NCBI GenBank assembly: GCA_030523605.1
Contig: JAUNIE010000003.1
Coordinates: 3,281 to 54,187 of the forward strand
DNA: 50,907 nucleotides
DNA from: Clostridia bacterium
Lineage (GTDB): Bacteria > Bacillota > Clostridia > Oscillospirales > Acutalibacteraceae
Direction of reading: 5' to 3'
Below, in pieces: positions 1-8,618 of the stretch (positions are counted from its first letter, which is position 1; the number at the start of each line of letters is the position of its first letter). The notes under the pieces are model-generated. The model searched no databases, was not told the DNA's origin, and saw nothing but the letters and a program-made list of their open reading frames with translations. The translations under genes were made by a program, and so were the position numbers.

Positions 1-1215
1 CTTTGTGGCTATTTTTATCTTTTGGATATATTTATTTTTGATTTCTTTCTTTTTATCTTTTAATATCTGCACGAGCTTTTCCATTTTTGGGAATATAGCT
101 TCGTTGGTTTGTTTGTTTTGATTTGGATTAGTTAATATTTTGCAAATGTCACTTACGAGCGGTTCAATTTGCGAATCCTGCACGTTTGCACCTCCGCCGG
201 TAGCTTGCTTAATATCTGCGGTGGGCTTTGTATCTCCAACCAAATCAATACCATAGTAATATGCTAAATTTTTGATTTTACGGGTGAGCGGTTCCGGCAA
301 GGTGATTTTATCATCAATTTTGCCCAGCGCATTTATGAAGTTTTCAATTAGTTTTGTTGTATTTACATTGGTTATATCCAGATGTTGCAGAGCGGAAGAA
401 AGCGCATTCTTGAATACTATTCCGCAGCCGTTTTTTATTTGCTCACCATTTTCCGAATTTAGTCCCGATATTATATTTTTTGTGTTTATATTGCTTTTGC
501 TTGTTAAGTTTTTCATTTTGATATCAATATTTTTTTGATTATCAATGCAAAAAATCAGGAAATTTACCAGAGTTTCTGCTGCCTTTTCAGGTTTTTGAGA
601 ATCAGATGAACTTGCATATTTTGATAAATCATCTTTTAAATGCTGTCCAAATATATCTGTCGGGGTGCTTTGCGATTCCGATTCGTCAGGAGCTACACGA
701 AGCAGTTTGTCAATCAGATTCTCCACATTTGTTTTATTGGTTTTCCAAGCCGTTATTTTTTTGGCATGGTTTTTGAAGTTTTCGATCACTTTATTCCTGA
801 TTTTTTCATTTTTAGCATCGATTTCTTTGTTGTTTGCGTCGCATGGTAACGCTTTTCGTAGTACATAATCCAAAGTGTCATCAAAGTTTTTACCTATGCA
901 GTTTCTTATTCCTGTACCATCACCTTTTTTTAGATTTTCGAGCAATTTATGGTGATTTGTGCCATTTTGTTTTATCATATTTGCGAACGCTTTTAATATG
1001 GTATCACTGTTATTGTTGATGCAGTAGGCATAGAAAGCGATGATAATTAATGCTACATTGTAATCCCTTGTGCCGCCCCAATAATATTTTGCCAAAAGCT
1101 CCGGAAATTTTTGGCTATCTGAATTAACGGATGATAAGATTAATTCTTTTGTTGATGGTGCTGCTAAACCTATAGATTTTTTGAGATTACTTTTAAATTC
1201 TGGATATAATATCAT
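1..1215 (-). CDS. Hypothetical protein, N-terminal 405 residues (runs off left edge)
   Basis: An open frame without stops runs from ATG at 1215 on the minus strand to the window edge, so the C-terminus is not visible. A GAGAAGGTGA ribosome binding site precedes the start. The 405 visible residues are rich in Lys, Asn and Ile and look helical and soluble; there is no signal peptide and no membrane segment. I see no catalytic motif and do not recognise the family. A short Gly run follows 'IKQAT' near residue 340. It lies downstream of sigE on the same strand, with only a weak hairpin between, and so sits where sigG often lies in Bacillus, but it shows no sigma-factor features. The reading frame is certain; the function is unknown. 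Confidence 0.8.
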   Translation of the reverse strand, partial: MILYPEFKSNLKKSIGLAAPSTKELILSSVNSDSQKFPELLAKYYWGGTRDYNVALIIIAFYAYCINNNSDTILKAFANMIKQNGTNHHKLLENLKKGDGTGIRNCIGKNFDDTLDYVLRKALPCDANNKEIDAKNEKIRNKVIENFKNHAKKITAWKTNKTNVENLIDKLLRVAPDESESQSTPTDIFGQHLKDDLSKYASSSDSQKPEKAAETLVNFLIFCIDNQKNIDIKMKNLTSKSNINTKNIISGLNSENGEQIKNGCGIVFKNALSSALQHLDITNVNTTKLIENFINALGKIDDKITLPEPLTRKIKNLAYYYGIDLVGDTKPTADIKQATGGGANVQDSQIEPLVSDICKILTNPNQNKQTNEAIFPKMEKLVQILKDKKKEIKNKYIQKIKIATK

Positions 1216-1276
1216 CAAATCACCTTCTCAAAATCAAAAATAGGGGGCATCTGCAAGTTTGTGCTCATTATACATA

Positions 1277-1305
1277 TTTTTTGTCAAAAACGCAAGCGCT
1301 TTTTA
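1277..1305 (-). terminator. Possible weak terminator after sigE
   Basis: Just after the sigE stop the minus strand reads an A5-GCGC-TTGCG-T5 stretch. It can form a short bulged stem followed by T residues. The stem is short and A/T-rich, so this is tentative, and read-through into the unknown gene at the left edge is possible. Confidence 0.35.
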
Positions 1306-1310
1306 AAAAA

Positions 1311-2042
1311 TTAGGAAATTTTTTCTAAGTCTTTTTTTAGGTGATGAATTATACGTTTTTCAAGGCGGGAAATGTACGATTGAGAGATTCCGAGCATATC
1401 GGCGACTTCTTTTTGTGTATGCTCTTTTCTCCCAGAAAGGCCAAATCTTAGCTGCATAATGAGCCTATCTCGTTCGGGCAAGTTGTTCACTGCTTCGATT
1501 AGCACATTGCATTCGGCTTCTTGTTCGATTTTTGTGGTAACAATATTTGGGTCGCTGCCAAGGACGTCCGAAAGTAGTAGTTCGTTGCCGTCCCAATCGG
1601 TATTTAGTGGCTCGTCTATCGATGTTTCGTTTTTTAGCTGATTGTTTTTGCGCAGATACATCAAAATTTCGTTTTCGATGCACCTGGAGGCGTACGTTGC
1701 GAGCTTGATGTTTTTGGTCGGACAAAAGGTGTTCACAGCTTTAATAAGGCCAATGGTTCCGATTGAGATGAGGTCTTCGGTACATATGCCCGTAGACTCG
1801 AATTTTTTTGCAATATAAACCACAAGTCTTAAGTTATGAGTTATGAGCGGTTCTCTGATGTTTCCGCCTTCTCCGTTTATGATTTTTTGCATAATCTCGT
1901 TTTCTTGTTCTTTTGTGAGAGGTGCGGGTAAGAGTTCAGGGCCGTTTATGTAATGAATCCCTTTTGGACATGGTGATAATAATTTTTTTATTTTTTGAAA
2001 TAGGTCAAATACTTTTTTAGAAATAAAATAAAAAATTTTCAT
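1311..2042 (-). CDS. sigE: RNA polymerase sporulation sigma factor SigE (pro-sigma-E)
   Basis: This is the early mother-cell sigma factor of sporulation, made as an inactive membrane-tethered precursor. The 243-aa length and sequence match the family. The N-terminal 30 residues are basic and hydrophobic (pro-sequence). Region 2 carries [34 protein letters not shown] and [19 protein letters not shown]; the region between has [20 protein letters not shown]. Region 4 ends with a helix-turn-helix ([20 protein letters not shown]). The start has a GGAG site 7 nt upstream. It lies 23 bp downstream of spoIIGA, whose product cleaves the pro-sequence, so the pair is an operon. Assignment is very secure. 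Confidence 0.97.
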   Translation of the reverse strand: MKIFYFISKKVFDLFQKIKKLLSPCPKGIHYINGPELLPAPLTKEQENEIMQKIINGEGGNIREPLITHNLRLVVYIAKKFESTGICTEDLISIGTIGLIKAVNTFCPTKNIKLATYASRCIENEILMYLRKNNQLKNETSIDEPLNTDWDGNELLLSDVLGSDPNIVTTKIEQEAECNVLIEAVNNLPERDRLIMQLRFGLSGRKEHTQKEVADMLGISQSYISRLEKRIIHHLKKDLEKIS

Positions 2043-2065
2043 AATTCATTCTCCGTTCAAGATAT

Positions 2066-2917
2066 TTAAGTGATTAAATCGGAATTTATGATTGCCGAGC
2101 AGTTTTCTGAGAGAATATTATCTGAGCAGACAGCTACATATGCTTCTTTTGGTGCGCCGCCATTTATAATTACGCTTTTGGGTTTAAAAGATGGTAGAAG
2201 GCCTTCACCCGAAATAGTTTTAAAAGGTATCATTCGCAGTTTCGAATTCAAACACGCCGTTTCGTTTATGCTACTTATTTTCTCTGCGGATAAAATTTCT
2301 TCAGGACAAATATTTTTAATGCTTTCTCTTTTCACAACTATTACAGGTAGCCCCGAAAAAGGTTCGACGAGTGAATTACCCGTGTCTATGAGAGCTGTTA
2401 ATAAATCTTCTGAGTTTTCTCCGATAATTTTCACTTTGCACGTTGATTTTCCAAAAGAACGTTTTCCGATTATTCGGTTTATAACTTTGAGTATTAAGTA
2501 CGTAATCACGGTAGAAATAACGAGTATGACGGGTGAAATCGAGAAGTATACAATTCCGTTGTTAACAGCCATTCCGTTAGGTCTAAGTGTACACCAAAGC
2601 GCAAGCATTACTCCCGAAAAAGCGAAGTTTATCAGATAAAAGCAAATCAAGGTTTTGAAAAATATTTTAATCCCTGAAAATTTAAATGCTGCGAAAATTA
2701 TACTTGCGGCCATCAAAAATTTTATGATAAGCGAAACAAAGAAGTTTGTGGGCGGTAAAAGTATGTAAAGCGAGTATATTCCGCCGAGTATTTCTCCTAA
2801 TATCAGTCTTAATTTTTGGGTTTTAAGGTGTAGAAATTTTGCGGTGGATATGATTAAAAAATAATTTATGAACAGATTAACGGCGATAAGCACATCGATA
2901 TATATTACCTCTTTCAT
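2066..2917 (-). CDS. spoIIGA: Sporulation sigma-E factor processing peptidase SpoIIGA
   Basis: A membrane-embedded aspartic protease that removes the pro-peptide of sigma-E in the mother cell. The N-terminal half (about residues 6-150) has five hydrophobic segments. The C-terminal cytosolic half carries the aspartyl-protease motif LIDTGNSLVEPFSG with the catalytic Asp near residue 178. An alternative GTG start at 2923 would add MV, but the GGAGGTG site is spaced for the ATG at 2917 (283 aa). It is the first gene of a two-gene operon with sigE. Confidence 0.95.
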   Translation of the reverse strand: MKEVIYIDVLIAVNLFINYFLIISTAKFLHLKTQKLRLILGEILGGIYSLYILLPPTNFFVSLIIKFLMAASIIFAAFKFSGIKIFFKTLICFYLINFAFSGVMLALWCTLRPNGMAVNNGIVYFSISPVILVISTVITYLILKVINRIIGKRSFGKSTCKVKIIGENSEDLLTALIDTGNSLVEPFSGLPVIVVKRESIKNICPEEILSAEKISSINETACLNSKLRMIPFKTISGEGLLPSFKPKSVIINGGAPKEAYVAVCSDNILSENCSAIINSDLIT

Positions 2918-2973
2918 AACCACCTCCGGAAATGTTTTATAAAATAAATTATGATACGATTTTATTAATTATT

Positions 2974-2981
2974 ATGTCGTA
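2974..2981. promoter_or_regulatory. Possible 0A-like box upstream of spoIIGA
   Basis: ATGTCGTA on the plus strand (TACGACAT on the minus strand) resembles the Spo0A box TTCGACAA at 6 of 8 positions, about 57 bp upstream of the spoIIGA start. Spo0A activates this operon in Bacillus, which makes it plausible. One degenerate 8-mer in AT-rich DNA is weak evidence. Confidence 0.25.
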
Positions 2982-3019
2982 AACGGGCGCAAGGGAAAAT
3001 AAATTTAAAAATGAAAATA

Positions 3020-3059
3020 AAAAAGGACTATATCATATCCTTCATTTATGATATAGTCT
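3020..3059 (-). terminator. Intrinsic terminator of the metallopeptidase gene
   Basis: Perfect 12-bp inverted repeat: GACTATATCATA at 3027-3038 and TATGATATAGTC at 3048-3059, loop 9 nt. On the minus strand it is followed by CCTTTTTTATTTTCATTTTT. It lies 17 bp past the stop of the gene ending at 3076. Confidence 0.85.
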
Positions 3060-3075
3060 GCCGGTTTTATGAATA

Positions 3076-4365
3076 CTAGTTTTGGTTACAAATTTCCAGA
3101 ACTAAGCTTTCAAATTCTTTAAATGTCATGTTATTCAGAATATCCCGCAACGCTTTGCCGTATGGGCTTATATTTTCTTCGTTTGCACATTCCAAGTTGG
3201 CAAATACTTCAGCGAACCACTCTGTACTGTTTTTTTCTGCATATTTGCTTACTTTAGCATCGCCGGCTCCGTATTTTTCTTTTGAGGTTTCAATTATTTT
3301 CTCTTTCATCTTATTATCAAAATCCTCGTAAAACGTTTTTTCAAGTTTTAAATTATGTGACGAAGCTACACCAAGAGCTGCGTCAAACATAAGAAACTCA
3401 AATACGTGCCCCGTTTCATGCGCTATGATGCTTGGAATCAGCTCGTTTTTTTCAACGTAGCAGTCAAAGCCGTCCAAGTTGCCTATTAGCCTTGATTTGT
3501 ATAGATATTCTGTATCATTTAGCAGAGTTTTTGAAAGAGATATAGCAAATGTTTCGTGTTCGTTGCGACAGTATTCTGTGTACATATCTACATAAGTTGT
3601 TCCGTCTTCATCGTTTGGGTCAAAAGAGTTTATTCTAAATGCCGCATTATTTCTTTTTAAAACATTTAGCATGGTGTCGGTAAGTTTACTATATTTTTCA
3701 AGTATGTTATTAAGTTTGCGGATACTTAAAAGAAAAATTTTCGGATTTACAGAATTTTCAATCTCATCTTCAATTTCAAAATGTTGTATTCCTTCGGAAG
3801 TGCCCAATTTTTTAAATCTTTCTTTTTCTTCTTCAATTTTATTCGTTACCTCTGTATCGGATAATTCTAGGGCGTCTATCGTTTCGGAGAAAAAATCATC
3901 GGGAAATGAGTTAAAGTATTCGGGATATTTTTTAAAAAATGCATCCAAATGCATATATATGGATAAACCTTGTTTATCTGCGGCCAAATCTTTGTCCGAT
4001 GCATTTTCGTAGTCGAATCGGTCACCATAGCCCATGTAAAGATATTGCATATCTTTTTCGTAGTATTCCCATAATTTCCAATGTTTTTTGCGAGCTTGAG
4101 CTACCTTTTCTTTTATTTCCTTGTCAGACATATTTCTTATTTCGGTGAGGATATCTTCATATTCATCTACCTGAGATTTTTTATACGAAATTATATTTGC
4201 CGATTGCTGCGGAATACTGAAATTATTGGCAAGCGCAGTGGCGTTTGGGAATGCCAAACTCAAAACTGCGGTAGCGGAGGCTACAATCTTTTTTAGAAGA
4301 CGTTTTGCGCTGGTGGTATTTTTAAAAAAAGTTTTACTAAACTTGAGAAACTTTATATTTTCCAT
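3076..4365 (-). CDS. Secreted lethal-factor-like (M34/ATLF-type) zinc metallopeptidase
   Basis: 429 aa. A long basic N-region, then a hydrophobic stretch and ALA-NN near residue 46, indicate a Sec signal peptide. Residues 60-250 are charged and helical and not recognised. The C-terminal domain has HETGH (316-320), the gluzincin helix with two zinc-ligand His and catalytic Glu. It then has a Tyr at 375 seven residues before Glu382 within STEWFAEVFA. Anthrax lethal factor has the same arrangement: HEFGH, then Tyr728 seven residues before the zinc ligand Glu735 in EFFAEAF. I infer a secreted ATLF-like peptidase; substrate unknown. The gene is monocistronic, with its own promoter and terminator, next to spoIIGA-sigE. 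No toxin translocation domain is visible. Confidence 0.75.
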   Translation of the reverse strand: MENIKFLKFSKTFFKNTTSAKRLLKKIVASATAVLSLAFPNATALANNFSIPQQSANIISYKKSQVDEYEDILTEIRNMSDKEIKEKVAQARKKHWKLWEYYEKDMQYLYMGYGDRFDYENASDKDLAADKQGLSIYMHLDAFFKKYPEYFNSFPDDFFSETIDALELSDTEVTNKIEEEKERFKKLGTSEGIQHFEIEDEIENSVNPKIFLLSIRKLNNILEKYSKLTDTMLNVLKRNNAAFRINSFDPNDEDGTTYVDMYTEYCRNEHETFAISLSKTLLNDTEYLYKSRLIGNLDGFDCYVEKNELIPSIIAHETGHVFEFLMFDAALGVASSHNLKLEKTFYEDFDNKMKEKIIETSKEKYGAGDAKVSKYAEKNSTEWFAEVFANLECANEENISPYGKALRDILNNMTFKEFESLVLEICNQN

Positions 4366-4404
4366 GTGAGATACCCTTTCCGCTGGCGTTAATGTTATAT
4401 TAAT

Positions 4405-4433
4405 ATGGTATCAAATTAAGATTAAACTGTCAA
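4405..4433 (-). promoter_or_regulatory. Sigma-A type promoter of the metallopeptidase gene
   Basis: Minus strand TTGACA (4433-4428), 17-nt spacer, TACCAT (4410-4405), about 40 bp upstream of the start at 4365. An AAAGGG ribosome binding site follows. Confidence 0.75.
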
Positions 4434-4490
4434 GCGCAATTGTCTGATTATAACCGAAATATGTAGTGTAAAAAATTTAAAAATAAAATA

Positions 4491-4519
4491 TTGACATTCG
4501 GTTCATAAAGAAATAGAAT
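4491..4519 (+). promoter_or_regulatory. Sigma-A promoter for tRNA-Ser
   Basis: TTGACA (4491-4496), 17-nt spacer, TAGAAT (4514-4519), ending 34 bp before the mature tRNA 5' end. Confidence 0.8.
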
Positions 4520-4553
4520 TATATATGGCTTTGTAATTCAATAGAATTAAAAA

Positions 4554-4642
4554 GGAGCGGTATCGAAGTGGTCATAACGGGGCTGACTCGAAATCAGTTT
4601 GCGGGCAACCGCACGTGGGTTCGAATCCCACCCGCTCCGCCA
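4554..4642 (+). tRNA. tRNA-Ser (anticodon CGA)
   Basis: 89 nt including an encoded CCA. The acceptor stem GGAGCGG (4554-4560) pairs with CCGCTCC (4632-4638), followed by discriminator G and CCA. The anticodon stem-loop CTGA-CTCGAAA-TCAG gives anticodon CGA, reading UCG. The long variable arm GCGGGCAACCGC is typical of class II serine tRNAs. The T-arm contains GGTTCGAATCC. It has its own promoter and terminator. Confidence 0.97.
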
Positions 4643-4649
4643 TTTTTCG

Positions 4650-4682
4650 ACCTTAACGCTTCCAAACGTTGAGGTTGTTTTT
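4650..4682 (+). terminator. Intrinsic terminator after tRNA-Ser
   Basis: Stem ACCTTAACG (4650-4658) with CGTTGAGGT (4667-4675), one G-U pair, 8-nt loop, followed by TGTTTTT. Confidence 0.8.
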
Positions 4683-4724
4683 GGTTACTGTATGATATTT
4701 ATATTGAGGGTTGCGGTGATAATA

Positions 4725-5285
4725 ATGAAAATGTATTTTTACTATGGAGTAATGGGCTCGAGCAAAACAGCAAATGCACTGATGAAGAAATTCAATTTTG
4801 AAGAAAGAGGACGTAGAGTAGTACTTTTAAAACCGAGTCTGGACACAAGGAACGGTAAAACTTTAATAAAATCACGTATCGGACTTTCAAGTGAGGCACT
4901 GTTTCTGGACCGTGAAGCAAAAATAATCGATACAATCGGAAATCGTAATTTGTACGATATAATAATAGTTGATGAAGCGCAATTTTTGTCCACTGCACAG
5001 GTTGATGAACTGCGTAATTTTGCCGATGACGGAATTATGGTCATGTGCTATGGGCTCAGAAACGATTATACAGGACATCTTTTCGAAGGCAGTAAGCGTA
5101 TTATCGAGGTTTGCGATACTATTCGTGAAATACAGTCAATGTGCAGTAAATGCGGCACAAAAGCGGTTGTTGACGCAAGGTACATAGGCGACCAAATTAT
5201 TTATGAAGGCAATATCATTGACATCGGCGGAGAAGATAAATATATAACGCTTTGCCATAGTTGCTGGATGAAAGGTAGAGTGTAA
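4725..5285 (+). CDS. tdk: Thymidine kinase (type II)
   Basis: Phosphorylates thymidine with ATP in the pyrimidine salvage pathway. 186 aa from the chosen ATG. The N-terminal P-loop region is YFYYGVMGSSKTANAL; Ser stands where the canonical Walker A has the last Gly. The Walker B/lasso region is YDIIIVDEAQFLS. Two Cys pairs near the C-terminus (CSKCG and CHSC) form the structural zinc site of type II enzymes. The open frame extends back into the tRNA, but the ATG at 4725 sits behind GCGGTGAT and gives the usual N-terminus just before the P-loop; ATG 4692 is the alternative. It precedes dnaB by 36 bp. Confidence 0.93.
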   Translation: MKMYFYYGVMGSSKTANALMKKFNFEERGRRVVLLKPSLDTRNGKTLIKSRIGLSSEALFLDREAKIIDTIGNRNLYDIIIVDEAQFLSTAQVDELRNFADDGIMVMCYGLRNDYTGHLFEGSKRIIEVCDTIREIQSMCSKCGTKAVVDARYIGDQIIYEGNIIDIGGEDKYITLCHSCWMKGRV

Positions 5286-5321
5286 GCGGATTACAAAAAA
5301 GTAATTTTGAGGTGAAGAATC

Positions 5322-6692
5322 GTGGATTTTAATTTGGAAAGCACGGGGCTGGAAAATTCTGTAAAACTCCAGTATAGTTTAGAAGCGGAGCAGTCTGTTC
5401 TCGGGGCTATACTTATAGATTCTTCATGTCTTAATAAAATCGCCGAGATTATAGTTTCGCCCGATTACTTTTTTCTTTCGAACCATAAAATTATCTACTC
5501 GACCATGATAGACATGTTCACGGTGGGAGAGCCGATTGATTATATAACGGTGCTTGATAAACTTAGACTCAGCGGCAAAGACGACGAAAACAGTTTCAAA
5601 TCGTATCTTTTGCAGCTTGCCGAGATAGTTCCGTCGGTTTCGAATGCCGAATTTTACGCAGAGATTGTAAGGGATAAATATAATGTCAGGGTGCTTACGA
5701 ATACAGCTCGTGAGATAATAAATGATGCCGAGAGTGAAAAATTTGATCCGTCAGAGCTTTTGAATAGTGCCGAACAGAAAATATTTGATATCAGACGTGG
5801 CAAAGAAAGCAGAGGACTTCAAAGAGTAAATGAAATTATAGTCCAGACGTTTGATAGACTCGATGCGCTGAATTCCAGCGATGATTTGGATTATAGCGGT
5901 GTTCCTACGGGTATAAAAGACCTCGACAGAGTAATAATGGGTCTTAATAAGACTGATTTGATTTTGCTTGCGGCACGTCCGGGTATGGGTAAAACGAGTT
6001 TTGCGCTCAATATTGCCGAATATGCGGCGATTAATAAAGAAAAAAAAGTTGCTTTTTTCTCGCTTGAGATGTCCAAAGAGCAGCTTGCCTCCAGAATGCT
6101 TTCAACCAAAGGACAAATCTCGGGTCAGAACTTAAGAACGGGCAAACTGACCGATAAAGAATGGGAGCGTCTTATCGAAGCGGGAGATATTCTTTCGAAA
6201 TCCCAAATTTATATAGACGACACTCCGGGAATAACAATCCCCGAAATGAAAGCGAAACTTAGGCGGCTCGGAAACGTCGATTTGGTCGTGATAGACTATC
6301 TGCAGCTTATGTCCAGCGCAAAAAGGATAGATAACCGAGTACAAGAAATTTCTGAAATCACACGTAATTTAAAGATAATGGCAAAAGAGCTTGATGTGCC
6401 TGTTTTGACGCTTTCACAGCTTTCGAGGGCGAGTGAGCAGAGAACAGATCATAAACCTGTGCTTTCGGACCTCAGGGATTCGGGTTCAATCGAGCAGGAT
6501 GCCGATATAGTAATGTTTCTTTATCGTGAGGGATATTACGAAAACGGAGATGTTTCAGAAGATAAAGATAATAATAGTGGAGAATGTATAGTAGCGAAGA
6601 ACCGTCACGGGGAAACTCGGAGCGTGCCACTACACTGGCAAGGAGAATACATGCGTTTTACGGCTCAGGAGGTACGCCATAGTGCATACTGA
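5322..6692 (+). CDS. dnaB: Replicative DNA helicase DnaB
   Basis: Hexameric 5'-3' helicase that unwinds DNA at the replication fork. 456 aa from a GTG start behind GAGGTGA. The N-terminal primase-interaction domain begins near EAEQSVLGAIL (about residues 20-120). The RecA-like domain starts at GVPTGIKDLDR, with Walker A ARPGMGKTSFA and Walker B VDLVVIDYLQLM. Later motifs include LSQLSRASEQR and LSDLRDSGSIEQDAD. The length is normal. Its end overlaps tilS by 11 bp, indicating co-transcription. Confidence 0.97.
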   Translation: MDFNLESTGLENSVKLQYSLEAEQSVLGAILIDSSCLNKIAEIIVSPDYFFLSNHKIIYSTMIDMFTVGEPIDYITVLDKLRLSGKDDENSFKSYLLQLAEIVPSVSNAEFYAEIVRDKYNVRVLTNTAREIINDAESEKFDPSELLNSAEQKIFDIRRGKESRGLQRVNEIIVQTFDRLDALNSSDDLDYSGVPTGIKDLDRVIMGLNKTDLILLAARPGMGKTSFALNIAEYAAINKEKKVAFFSLEMSKEQLASRMLSTKGQISGQNLRTGKLTDKEWERLIEAGDILSKSQIYIDDTPGITIPEMKAKLRRLGNVDLVVIDYLQLMSSAKRIDNRVQEISEITRNLKIMAKELDVPVLTLSQLSRASEQRTDHKPVLSDLRDSGSIEQDADIVMFLYREGYYENGDVSEDKDNNSGECIVAKNRHGETRSVPLHWQGEYMRFTAQEVRHSAY

Positions 6693-8058
6693 TTTTGAGA
6701 GACTGGTAACAGAAACCATAGATAATTATAATATGCTTGAAGAAACAGAGCGTGTAGTTGTCGGCTTTTCGGGGGGCGCTGACTCTGTTTCTTTGCTTTA
6801 TTTTTTAAGTGATTTTGTAAAGAAAACAGGTAGAAATATTGAAATAGTGCCGGTTCATGTAAATCATGGACTGCGTGGCGAAGAAGCCGACAGAGATGAA
6901 AATTTTGCCAAAGAGTTTTGCCGAATTTTGGAGCTGGATTTAGTGGTGGTTCATGAAGATGTAAATGCCTTGGCGCTTGAAAATAAGGTCAGCACAGAAG
7001 AGGCTGGTAGAAATGTTCGTTATGGTGCGTTTAGGAGATATGCCGAGGGGGTACGCTCGAAAATCGCTGTGGCTCATACGCTTTCGGATAGCTGCGAAAC
7101 TATGCTTTTTAACTTGATACGTGGAACAGGCATAAAAGGTCTTTGTGGGATTCCGCCCACGAGAGATAATATAATTCGGCCGCTTATTTCGGTAACTCGT
7201 GCGCAGGTGGAGGATTATTGCCGAAGAAACTCTTTAAAATATATTAATGACAGCACTAATTTTGGTCTTGACTACACACGAAATAAAATTCGTTTGGGGA
7301 TAATTTCGCTGATTCAGGAGATTAATCCGAATTTTGAAGTTTCTGCAAAAAGGCTTTGTGATATTCTCGGTGAAAGCGAAAGATATCTGGACGAAATCTC
7401 CGAAAAAGCGTTTAGAGAAAGCTATGACGGAAAATCTTATAATATTTCATATATAGAAAATCTTGCAAATGCCGTGAAATCTCGAGTGGCGCATAAAATA
7501 CTTTCAACATATTTTGAAAAACCCGTTGAGAATAAACATGTCAGTTTGCTCCTTGATATTATGAAAAATCGCATGGGAGCAGTTAATGTTTCTAAAAATT
7601 TGAAGATAGTCTGTAGCGGCGAAAAACTGCTTGTCAGAAAAGCGGAAAAAGAAAAATTGTTATTTTGGAAGAAAAAAATGCAAATTGGCAAAAATTTCTT
7701 GACAAATATAAATAGTAATGTGATAATAAAAACTGTATCGGCAGATGAGCTGAAAAATATAGATAAAAAAAATAATGTTTGGTTTATAAATTACGATTCA
7801 CTGCCGAGAGAGTGTTACTTTAGATCCAGACAAAGCGGCGATAAATTTACATTTAAAAGCAGAGGAATATCAAAAAGCTTCAAAAAAATTTTTAATGAAC
7901 TTAAAATCCCTGTTGAGGAGCGTTCAAAAATTCCGATTTTAGCGTGTGAAAACGGCGTGATATGGGCAAAATATATAGGCGTTTCAAAAGAATATATCCC
8001 AAAAGAAGGCTGCAAAAAAATACTAATTTTAGAGCTGGAGGATAATGTAAATGATTGA
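6682..8058 (+). CDS. tilS: tRNA(Ile)-lysidine synthetase TilS
   Basis: Attaches lysine to C34 of tRNA-Ile(CAU), changing decoding from AUG to AUA. 458 aa, GTG start, overlapping dnaB. The N-terminal ATP-pyrophosphatase domain has the PP-loop SGGADS (residues 30-35), HVNHGLRGEEADRDE and the HTLSDSCETMLFNLIRGTG segment. A C-terminal tRNA-binding domain follows (RSRQSGDKF to the end). tilS-hpt-ftsH is a conserved Firmicute gene order, which supports the call. Confidence 0.96.
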   Translation: MHTDFERLVTETIDNYNMLEETERVVVGFSGGADSVSLLYFLSDFVKKTGRNIEIVPVHVNHGLRGEEADRDENFAKEFCRILELDLVVVHEDVNALALENKVSTEEAGRNVRYGAFRRYAEGVRSKIAVAHTLSDSCETMLFNLIRGTGIKGLCGIPPTRDNIIRPLISVTRAQVEDYCRRNSLKYINDSTNFGLDYTRNKIRLGIISLIQEINPNFEVSAKRLCDILGESERYLDEISEKAFRESYDGKSYNISYIENLANAVKSRVAHKILSTYFEKPVENKHVSLLLDIMKNRMGAVNVSKNLKIVCSGEKLLVRKAEKEKLLFWKKKMQIGKNFLTNINSNVIIKTVSADELKNIDKKNNVWFINYDSLPRECYFRSRQSGDKFTFKSRGISKSFKKIFNELKIPVEERSKIPILACENGVIWAKYIGVSKEYIPKEGCKKILILELEDNVND

Positions 8059-8587
8059 AGATGCTGTTTCTAAGGTGATACTTACGGAAGAAGAGATTTT
8101 CGAGATTAATAAAAAGCTTGGCGCTAAGATTACAGAAGATTATAAAGGTAAAAATCTTCTGATGGTAAGCATACTGAAAGGTTCATCGCTTTTTATGTCC
8201 GACCTCATGAGAAACATAAAACTTCCGTGTTCGGTAGATTTTATGGAAGTTTCGAGCTATTCAGGCCTCACAAATAACGGCGGAAATGTTAAAATTATAA
8301 AGGATTTAAATATTGACATAAAAGATTATGACGTTTTGATAGTTGAAGATATACTCGAAAGCGGTTATACTCTAGAGTGCGTAATGAAAATGCTGGGTTC
8401 GAGAAATCCAAAAAGCATAAAGATATGCACTATGGTAGATAAACCGCAGAAAAGGAAAGTAGAGATGAAAGCGGATTACGTAGGTAAAGAGATAGGTGAT
8501 GAATTTGTAATCGGTTACGGCATGGACTATAATGAAAAGTATCGTAATTTGCCGTTCATAGGCATAATCAATCCAAAATATATATAG
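8051..8587 (+). CDS. hpt: Hypoxanthine phosphoribosyltransferase
   Basis: Converts hypoxanthine or guanine plus PRPP to IMP or GMP (purine salvage). 178 aa, ATG start overlapping the tilS stop by 8 bp. The PRPP-binding motif is LIVEDILESGYTL (about 97-108), where Glu replaces the more usual third acidic Asp. MVSILKGSSLFMSDL and the C-terminal DEFVIGYGMDYNEKYRNLPFIG match the family. It sits between tilS and ftsH as usual. Confidence 0.95.
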   Translation: MIEDAVSKVILTEEEIFEINKKLGAKITEDYKGKNLLMVSILKGSSLFMSDLMRNIKLPCSVDFMEVSSYSGLTNNGGNVKIIKDLNIDIKDYDVLIVEDILESGYTLECVMKMLGSRNPKSIKICTMVDKPQKRKVEMKADYVGKEIGDEFVIGYGMDYNEKYRNLPFIGIINPKYI

Positions 8588-8618
8588 ATTGTTATCAAAT
8601 TAAGGAGAGGATTTAAAA

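Noticed and set aside
272..1019. Several plus-strand frames of 60-90 codons at the left edge
   Set aside because: They lie antisense to the continuous 405-codon minus-strand frame, have hydrophobic low-complexity translations and no good ribosome binding sites.
2070..2639. 189-codon plus-strand frame opposite spoIIGA
   Set aside because: It is antisense to a clear SpoIIGA gene and its translation resembles nothing known.
4599..4724. N-terminal extension of thymidine kinase into the tRNA-Ser gene
   Set aside because: It would translate the tRNA and its terminator; the normal N-terminus of the family starts at about 4725.
4740..4770. Missing last Gly in the thymidine kinase P-loop (GSSKT) as a sign of a broken gene
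   Set aside because: The rest of the active site and the zinc Cys pairs are intact, and I recall the same MGSSKT form in other clostridial thymidine kinases, so it is probably a normal variant.
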